This document shows positions 21,236 to 26,766 of a DNA stretch of 26,766 nucleotides, piece by piece. The notes beneath the pieces are model-generated. The model had not been told where the DNA came from and did not search any database. It saw only the letters and a program-made list of their open reading frames with translations. Within the stretch, counting starts at the first letter, position 1. Every line of letters starts with the position of its first letter. This stretch comes from Pelargonium x hortorum (Eukaryota; Streptophyta; Magnoliopsida; Geraniales; Geraniaceae): positions 1 to 26,766 of the forward strand of contig JAYMTJ010000106.1 in NCBI GenBank assembly GCA_036897525.1, given 5' to 3'. The position numbers and the translations under genes are program-made.

Positions 21236-21611
21236 AATAGTCAGGTAAACTACTTAGTATCCTTGATAAAATAAAAAAGACAGGATATCTATAGTGTAGT
21301 CATTAACTGAAGATTAAGAAAAAAGGATGATCCTAAAGTAGTAAGTTTCTATTAAATTCGATTAGGGATTGAGAGAATACAGATTTGACAAACTTCACAA
21401 GGGATGATATAACTTGAAAGTCGTTTTTTTAAGACAGTATATGCATTACTGAATGAAGATGGCAGGAATAAAACCCTTTTTACAGGTCTCTCGTAATCTA
21501 AAAAGCTCCAAGTTTTGGATAGAGTGTACCTGAGCTAATATCCACTCGGATCTTCTATGGGGTTTCACAAAAGTCTCTCTGAAAGAAAGGACAAGGAAGG
21601 AAGACACTCAT

Positions 21612-21642
21612 TATAAAGTAATTATAAAGGGATTACTTTATA
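21612..21642. repeat. Perfect 11-bp stem-loop
   Basis: TATAAAGTAAT (21612-21622) and ATTACTTTATA (21632-21642) form the longest perfect stem of the window, with a 9-nt loop. By rough calculation an 11-bp stem with a short loop is expected about 0.2 times here by chance. A second hairpin follows 60 bp downstream. Confidence 0.8.
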
Positions 21643-21704
21643 GATCAAAGAGAAACTAAGTTAGTAATTGGTTCGAAGAGAAGCAGGACTTCTTAACTTG
21701 ATAG

Positions 21705-21726
21705 GAAACCCGTTTTACTGGGTTTC
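21705..21726 (+). terminator. Terminator-like hairpin with T-rich tail
   Basis: GAAACCC (21705-21711) and GGGTTTC (21720-21726) pair around an 8-nt loop and are followed by TTTTTATTTT. In bacteria this would be read as an intrinsic terminator on the plus strand. In an organelle it could mark or stabilise an RNA 3' end. No transcribed gene lies upstream, so the role is uncertain. Confidence 0.35.
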
Positions 21727-22398
21727 TTTTTATTTTAGAATACCTAAATTAAGATAAATGACCAAATACACCGCTTTAAGAAGAAGGGTTTGACTTATAA
21801 AGAAATGATAGAATTAGGAGATGTAGAGATATTTATAGGTTTCATTACTTTAGTTTCTTTGCTTAGTTGTAATGCTTTAGAGGTAAGCAAGCCTCAGTAA
21901 GGGGAAGGGGTATTCTCAGGAGTTTCCCTATAATAATTTCTAATTTATTGTGGATTAGGGCTAGTTCGCTTTATTACACTCCTTTTTAATTAATTCCCTT
22001 GAAAGGCAAACAATCTTAGATCAAACGGGGTGTCCATTGGTCAATTTTTAGTGGGCCCTGAAAAGTTAATTAGAAAGATTTAAAATAACAAAGGTAAGGA
22101 ACGTCCTTCAAATAAACAAATAAAGGTGTACTAGATCTTTTTGAAATTTTATCCCGCACCGCAAAATGAAATAGACTACGCTTAATTTAAAAGGATAAGG
22201 CATTCCCCCGAGTTATCGAACTTATACCTAACCTAGCACAGTGGCTTAGTTAGATTGAATACTATATAAAAAAACTAAAGACTCAAAATATATAAAAAGG
22301 GAATTCCTTGCAGGGTACTATTAAGTCCAGAGCACCTCTTTCTTTTCTTATATAACCCTGTCACGAGATAGGGGTCCGCCTCCTTTTTTCAGGTTTAC

Positions 22399-22418
22399 TT
22401 AATAAGGATCCTTATTAA
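22399..22418. repeat. 20-bp perfect palindrome
   Basis: TTAATAAGGATCCTTATTAA is fully self-complementary over 20 bp, centred on GGATCC. About 0.06 such palindromes are expected by chance in this window at this composition, making it the single most improbable palindrome seen. A plain duplex of this kind can be a dimeric-protein site, a cruciform or a hairpin insertion. Nothing nearby tells which. Confidence 0.85.
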
Positions 22419-22555
22419 TTTAATCGCGCACTTCCTAGTCTGGTAAAGCTTAGTAAAATGAAAAACCCTTTTTGGAAATCCCTTTTAGTTTAGCTTTTTA
22501 TAAGGAATTCCAGATAAAGCATCGGAGCCTTAGCCCCTCCTTGCAACTAAGGAAG

Positions 22556-22612
22556 TACTATTGAACTGGCACTGTAATTCAAATTCAGCTATCTCACCAG
22601 CTAAGACTCTAT
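22556..22612 (-). pseudogene. Decayed tRNA-Phe-like sequence
   Basis: Read on the minus strand, a D-arm-like TTAGCTGGTGAGA, an anticodon region containing TTTGAA and a T-arm-like CCAGTTCAA occur in the right order. The distance between the T-loop and D-loop words is 35 nt, against 38 in plastid tRNA-Phe, and several blocks (AGCTGGT, CCAGTTCAA, TTCC) match that tRNA. The T-stem does not pair, the anticodon stem has at least one mismatch and the acceptor stem is not found, so it would not work as written. Plastid- and mitochondrial-type tRNA relics are common in plant mitochondrial DNA. A chance likeness is possible. Confidence 0.3.
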
Positions 22613-23700
22613 TTCTTTCTGTTAAAACGGTTCTGCTTCAGACTGAAATACTTGGGTTCAACTTTAACTAAACCCTTCGATATGAATCCTACTTATTTTA
22701 TTTGCACTGCACACAAGTTACTAGAATCACAAAGTTATGATACGTCCTTTAGAGTCCCTGCTATTTCTCTTCTCCATGAAGCTAAAGCTTTGCTTTTCTT
22801 CTACTTCTAGTGACATCTAAATCAAACGTTTATTAAAAATGAAATACTGGTTCGTATTGAAGTTTATTACAAGTAAAATACGGCCCTTAACGAGATACAA
22901 AATCTTTAAGAATCCCATTGAACTTAGAAAAGCTCTAGATTGATGATCTGGGCTTATTTCTGCAAGTTTCATTTCTATACCCGTACTTCATTCACACTTC
23001 TTCCAAGTATAACAAATTTCCCGTCGTGTACCTTGCCATTTCATTTAGGAAATCATTGGGAGTTACACTTCAGAATTTATCATTATTTTAAGAGGGTCCT
23101 ATTTCTTTTGGAAGATGTTCTTGTTCTAAACTAACAAGAATTCCTGGAGCAACAAACAAAACTCCAAGACATTCCTATTTGCTTATCTCGCTATGTAATC
23201 TTTGCACTAAAATAGTTATGCTTTCCCCTTAGCCCTTAGCGCCGCCCCTAGAATCCTTTTTTGTAAGTAGATTTTTTCATGACTTTAATAAAGAAAAAAA
23301 TTTTTAGGACGCTTTCTTATACCTATAAACTGTTCTAGCCAAAGCTTTTTTCTGCTACACACTTACTCCTAAGAATTTCATAGGTCCCTTACTCGAAAAT
23401 TGACCTAACACATAAGGTTTTGAGTAACGTAAATGAAAACTAAAAGGCCGTCGTTCTTGCCTATAATCCCAATCTGCAGTGCAGTTCAGATACCCCTTTT
23501 TTTAGTGTTATTTATGGAAATAGAGTATAATAGATAGTAGTTGTATTTATAGTTGTTTAAGGATTTCTCGAGGTCATAAGAAGAGTGGTATATCTGAAGT
23601 TCCTAAGGTAAGGAAGGTATAGCTCATAACATAAAGCTAGGTATTAAGATAAAAAAAATCAGTAAACGTTTAACCTAAATTATTTAATTTAATTCCAATT
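22613..23700. other. Non-coding spacer
   Basis: No supported gene. The plus-strand frame at 22940-23134 (64 codons, opening with a non-ATG codon in the reported frame) gives a Phe/His/Leu-rich peptide with no recognised motif. TTCAG/CTGAA makes an 11-bp odd palindrome at 22637-22647. A-runs and T-runs lie near 23280-23300. Confidence 0.55.
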
Positions 23701-24668
23701 GCTACGGATAAGCATAGTATAACAGTGCCCTCGGACGATCCCGAAATTTCTTTATAGGGATAACTGGACTCTATTTGGTAGATATTAGATAAAACCCCTA
23801 CCTTTAATACCAATTCAATTTGTCTTATTTTGAATTCCTAAAATATATAAAACAAAGGATTTCATTTGTACAACTTGTGGGAGCCCTAAGAGACCCTCTC
23901 TTTGACATAAATCTCTACTAGATACAGTTTAAGGTCCCCTTTTTTATCTTAATAGAAAACCCCAAAATTATTCATCAATACTAGCTAACTGCAAGACTAT
24001 AGACCCCAAGCAGTTTTCCAAGAAATTAAAGGCGCTGGGTTGCTGTTTACAAAAAGTACTAAGTAAGTTACTTACGTGAAAATTTGAAGTAGGGGCCGAG
24101 GATTACTACTTTATTAGACAGGCTAGCATTAGTAAGGCGCGGGGTAGTTCATGTAGACAAATAGAGTCCCTCTTTCTTAAAGAGTACCTATTTAATTAAG
24201 TATGAGTATAAATGGGAAATATATAAAGGGTGTAAGTCATTCAATTTGTGATAAGGAAAAGTTTGTATGAATAAATAATAACGTATCCTTCTATTCTAAG
24301 TATACCCAGATAAAGGGTAGGGTTCAAGTCGTGGTCATCGCAGTGAAATTAGTCTAGGGTTTCTCTTCAGTATCCTGATTAACAGTAGCATGAGCGTGAA
24401 GTTGAGAGCGCAGACCAAGTAAATATGAGTATCCATGTCAGTAAATAAGGAGTAACCTCTATATTTATTCGTTCTAAAACAAACAGTCCAATCATTGAAT
24501 TAACGTAGTTAAACTAATTTCTTTTCATAAACCTCGGGAGTCCTGTCTATTGTTTATTATGATATGAATAATTAAGGAAAGTCTTTCGAAGTAGTTCTTG
24601 TAAGAGATTAGCCAACTCTATACAGAATTCCAACTCCTCTTATATATCCGTGTGAAGTCTAGATTGGT
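23701..24668. other. AT-rich spacer with one rRNA-like word
   Basis: ACGGATAA at 23704-23711 and TAGGGATAAC at 23755-23764 resemble neighbouring conserved words of large-subunit rRNA domain V (AACGGATAAAA and GGGATAACAGG). They are 43 nt apart instead of about 12, and what follows does not match. GTAAGT/ACTTAC is a small odd palindrome at 24063-24075. No gene is supported. Confidence 0.45.
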
Positions 24669-24731
24669 TGCCTTCGTCTCCTTCCTTTCTTACCTTCTCT
24701 CTTCCTTCTCCCATCCGCAGGCCTTTCTTAT
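24669..24731 (+). repeat. Polypyrimidine tract ending in CCGCAGG
   Basis: About 60 bases are almost entirely C and T, built from CTTCC, CTTTCTT and CTCTCTT words, ending at a CAG. The shape recalls a splice acceptor, but there is no exon after it, and such CT-rich words are common in plant mitochondrial spacers. I read it as low-complexity sequence. Confidence 0.6.
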
Positions 24732-25787
24732 TAGCACTTTTCAAATTAAGGAGTGTTATCCGGAGGTTTCCTGGGGGGTATCCAGCCAGAGTTTGAGTGC
24801 TTTTTCTGATTAACGAGGAAATAAATATGAGAATACATAAGGGGGTGGTTTCATTCCTCTCAACTAAGTATTAACAGGGAATAGACAGGCGCTTGCTTCT
24901 TCGTCAGGTATTTTCTATTTAATAAGTAAGTCTATAAACTAGTAAAGGGGGAACCATCTATCTTCTTCCGATAGAGTGAGAATCCTAGGAGATTTTTTTT
25001 ATTACGCAAAAGCTAGGAATTCCTTTCCGTTATAATATTATAAGAATGAATCCAGTTGCATAACACACGTGGGATCTAAAAAAAAGCATAATATATAGGG
25101 GCTTAAGAGTTACGAAGTTATATAGTTAGTTGTAGCTAGGCCGGTGTTTTTTAATAAAATTTATAGGATAGCTATTTTAGTTATACAATTTGTCAATTTG
25201 AAATCTTGATTATTTAGCAAAGCAAATGCTTCGATTTTGTGTAATTAGTATATACATAGGAATCAGAAGTATAAATTGAAAAGGTTAAGGATATCCTAGA
25301 AAGAGGGCTGCCAAAAGCTACTTTTAACTATATTTATAGCATTTTCTAAAATGTGTAATTAGAGTTTTAATCTTACGAATACTAGGAAACAAAGTTTTTT
25401 TATTCTAAAGTCGGTTTATTTTATATAGGTAGTGCGCAAGTAGTATGCTACCGGAACTGTAATATATCCTGTTATAAACCCTATAGAAAAACACAGTAAA
25501 GGAGCCTTTAATTGAAGAGTTTAATCTTGTGCTTGTAGTACGGAGGTAGTAGAGCCCCGTAAGACTTATATAATAAAGGGATCCGTTTGCCCAAAAACTT
25601 ACTTTTAGTTAGAACAAGTAGTAGGCGTTTCTGGAGTAGAGTACTGATTACTTACTTAATTGTGAGAGACTACTATATTATTCCTTCGTTTATACTAAGA
25701 TTTTTTACATCGTAATGTATTCATTTGTTTTGTAACCCAAAAATACCGCGTAAATAGGAAGAGCCCCTGGAAAAAATACAAAAAAGA

Positions 25788-25806
25788 CCCCCCCCAAAAA
25801 AAAAAA
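25788..25806. repeat. C8-A11 homopolymer tract
   Basis: Eight C are followed directly by eleven A. It is a low-complexity tract, and one of only two long G/C runs in the window. Confidence 0.9.
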
Positions 25807-26063
25807 TCTATAGCACAGTTATAAGGGCTGGTCCTGATTAAATTAAAATGTAGAATCTACGTAAATTGAAAGAAACTAACTTCTAAAAGGTTTTGAAGTT
25901 CCTAGTTTAATATAAGATCCTTTATCTTTACTGACCGGAAAATAGTTGTGTGTGGTGCCGTGCCAAAAAAAGAAACTTAAATTTAAGAGTAGAACTTCTA
26001 AAAATTGAAAGAAAGAACAAGGGGGCGCCGAGCAAAATGCTATGTAAATCCGGATACCTTAAC

Positions 26064-26084
26064 TTAGAGATTAGAGATTAGAGA
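26064..26084. repeat. Tandem repeat (TTAGAGA)x3
   Basis: Three perfect 7-bp copies in tandem, followed by a partial TAAGG. Slippage-type repeat. Confidence 0.9.
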
Positions 26085-26502
26085 TAAGGACCCTCTATCA
26101 AGCAAAGGTTTATATAATAAGAGATAGCTATTCTACCTACCCAGGTGTAGGATAGGGCAAAGAGTCTAATCAAGGAGAAAAAAGAAGACATGTATTAGAG
26201 TATTATGGAACTTGGTACCTCATGTCACAATCTTGCTATTGCCCTTTCCTGTTATAGTTAAAACTAGAATCTTAACGGTTACCTGACCTCTTCGTAACAA
26301 GGATTTTTTTAATAATTACGGAATTCCTCGTACTAACCTACAGTAGCAACCGTCTTTTCGATTCTAAGATCCAAATACTTATTAATTCTTCCTAAACAAT
26401 ATAGTACAAACAACAGAACACATTAGAACACAGAAGGAATTAGTTCTTAGCTGTCCTTGGAATCCGGTGAAGCAAGTCAGCTATAGGTACTGTTGCTAGC
26501 TA

Positions 26503-26524
26503 GGAGAAGTAGCCATACTTCTCC
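26503..26524. repeat. Perfect 9-bp stem-loop, 4-nt loop
   Basis: GGAGAAGTA (26503-26511) and TACTTCTCC (26516-26524) pair perfectly around GCCA. It is a stable compact hairpin in the higher-G+C end segment. Confidence 0.8.
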
Positions 26525-26688
26525 GATAGACAGTAAGTATTGGTTTAGTTAGAAGTTTCCCGAGCAAGTAAGAAGCCAACTCTTATTTGTTTTTGTTTGT
26601 AGGAAAGAGTCAGTCATTGGAAGAACTTAGATAGAAGCCTATCTCTGTCTCACTCACCAACTCTCTCTTATTATCAGTAATCCGCCTC

Positions 26689-26704
26689 TAAGCATAAATG
26701 CTTA
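26689..26704. repeat. 7-bp hairpin, 2-nt centre
   Basis: TAAGCAT (26689-26695) and ATGCTTA (26698-26704) pair with an AA centre. Confidence 0.65.
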
Positions 26705-26766
26705 CCTCTCTCTATCTATGCTGGTGAAAATGAAAGTAACCGCAATCCGCCTGCTTACCGCTAAAA

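Larger units (their letters stand above)
21236..22398. other. AT-rich non-coding spacer
   Basis: No supported gene. AGGAT/ATCCT forms a mini-palindrome at 21324-21334. The strong hairpins at 21612-21642 and 21705-21726 and the fourth AATGACCAAA decamer at 21757 lie here. Nothing else is recognised. Confidence 0.6.
24732..26440. other. AT-rich non-coding spacer
   Basis: No supported gene. It contains a G6 run at 24773-24778, the palindrome AGGAATTCCT at 25015-25024, the C8-A11 tract at 25788-25806 and the TTAGAGA triple repeat at 26064-26084. Related words (ACTTCTAAAA with ATTGAAAGAAA) occur near 25860-25890 and 25990-26015. TCGTAACAAGG near 26291 resembles a small-subunit rRNA 3' word but stands alone. 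Confidence 0.6.
26441..26766. other. Higher-G+C spacer at window end
   Basis: By eye this end is about 45% G+C, clearly above the rest. It contains CT-rich words (CTCTCT, CTTACC), the hairpins at 26503-26524 and 26689-26704 and the word CCGCAATCC, also seen near 4023 as CCGCAATCC. The texture is typical of angiosperm mitochondrial spacer. No gene is seen, but one may begin beyond the window. Confidence 0.45.

Noticed and set aside
24301-24350. GGGTTCAAGT near 24320 as a tRNA B-box
   Set aside because: No T-stem pairing and no D-arm upstream.
24669-24731. Polypyrimidine tract plus CAG as a spliceosomal 3' splice site
   Set aside because: No open exon follows and no branch-point or donor partner is evident; the composition points to low-complexity spacer.
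26285-26305. TCGTAACAAGG as the 3' end of small-subunit rRNA
   Set aside because: Only an isolated 11-base word; neither the preceding nor the following conserved helices are present.
868-26704. A dedicated palindrome-based mobile element family
   Set aside because: The hairpins have unrelated sequences. By rough calculation perfect palindromes of 14 bp or more and 9-bp stems are only about twice the chance number, so a family is not demonstrated.
1-26766. CRISPR arrays, LTR elements, other virus-like elements, transposase genes
   Set aside because: No regularly spaced direct repeats, no long terminal repeats and no reverse transcriptase, integrase or transposase motifs were seen in any frame.

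Overview
This window is almost entirely non-coding. I found no gene that can be named with confidence: no convincing protein gene, no intact tRNA, no complete rRNA, no CRISPR array, no transposase and no retroelement. Base composition, estimated by eye from sample lines, is about one third G+C. CpG is not depleted. TAA and TAG are frequent in all six frames, and the longest open frame is 128 codons (19804-20190, minus strand). With about 7% stop codons per position, the number and length of open frames are about what random sequence would give.

The best guess for origin is intergenic DNA of a large, gene-poor organelle genome, most likely a plant mitochondrion. A green-algal organelle is possible. 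Three things suggest this: the absence of CpG depletion and of nuclear-type repeats; scattered purine- or pyrimidine-biased word-rich segments (GTAAG/CTTAC, CTAG and CTAT words), as is common in plant mitochondrial spacers; and two stretches with the spacing and boxes of decayed organellar tRNAs (9797-9872 plus, 22556-22612 minus). None of this is decisive, and the organism cannot be named from the sequence alone.

Layout. 1-3840 is AT-rich spacer with several clear hairpins. 3841-4142 and 8271-9420 are word-rich, locally G-poor or pyrimidine-rich segments. 4143-8270 is plain spacer with a GC-rich 18-nt hairpin at 7200. 9421-12780 holds a tRNA-like relic and one weak open frame with slight resemblance to ribosomal protein S2. 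12797-12929 is a compact folded region made of a two-level stem-loop and a second perfect hairpin. 12930-19803 is spacer with overlapping short open frames at 14578-14931, a G9 run and small tandem repeats. 19804-20190 is the longest open frame. 20191-26440 is spacer with the strongest palindromes of the window (21612-21642 and 22399-22418), a second tRNA-like relic, a polypyrimidine tract and a few short words resembling large-subunit rRNA. The last 330 bases (26441-26766) are visibly richer in G+C (about 45% by eye) and look like a different sequence class.

No operon or pathway can be described. The most interesting signals are structural: short perfect inverted repeats of unrelated sequence, excess of palindromic or near-palindromic words (GAATTC, GGATCC, GTATCC/GGATAC), and possible degenerate rRNA or tRNA pieces. 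By rough calculation the palindromes are only modestly above chance, so I offer them as leads rather than as a demonstrated system.
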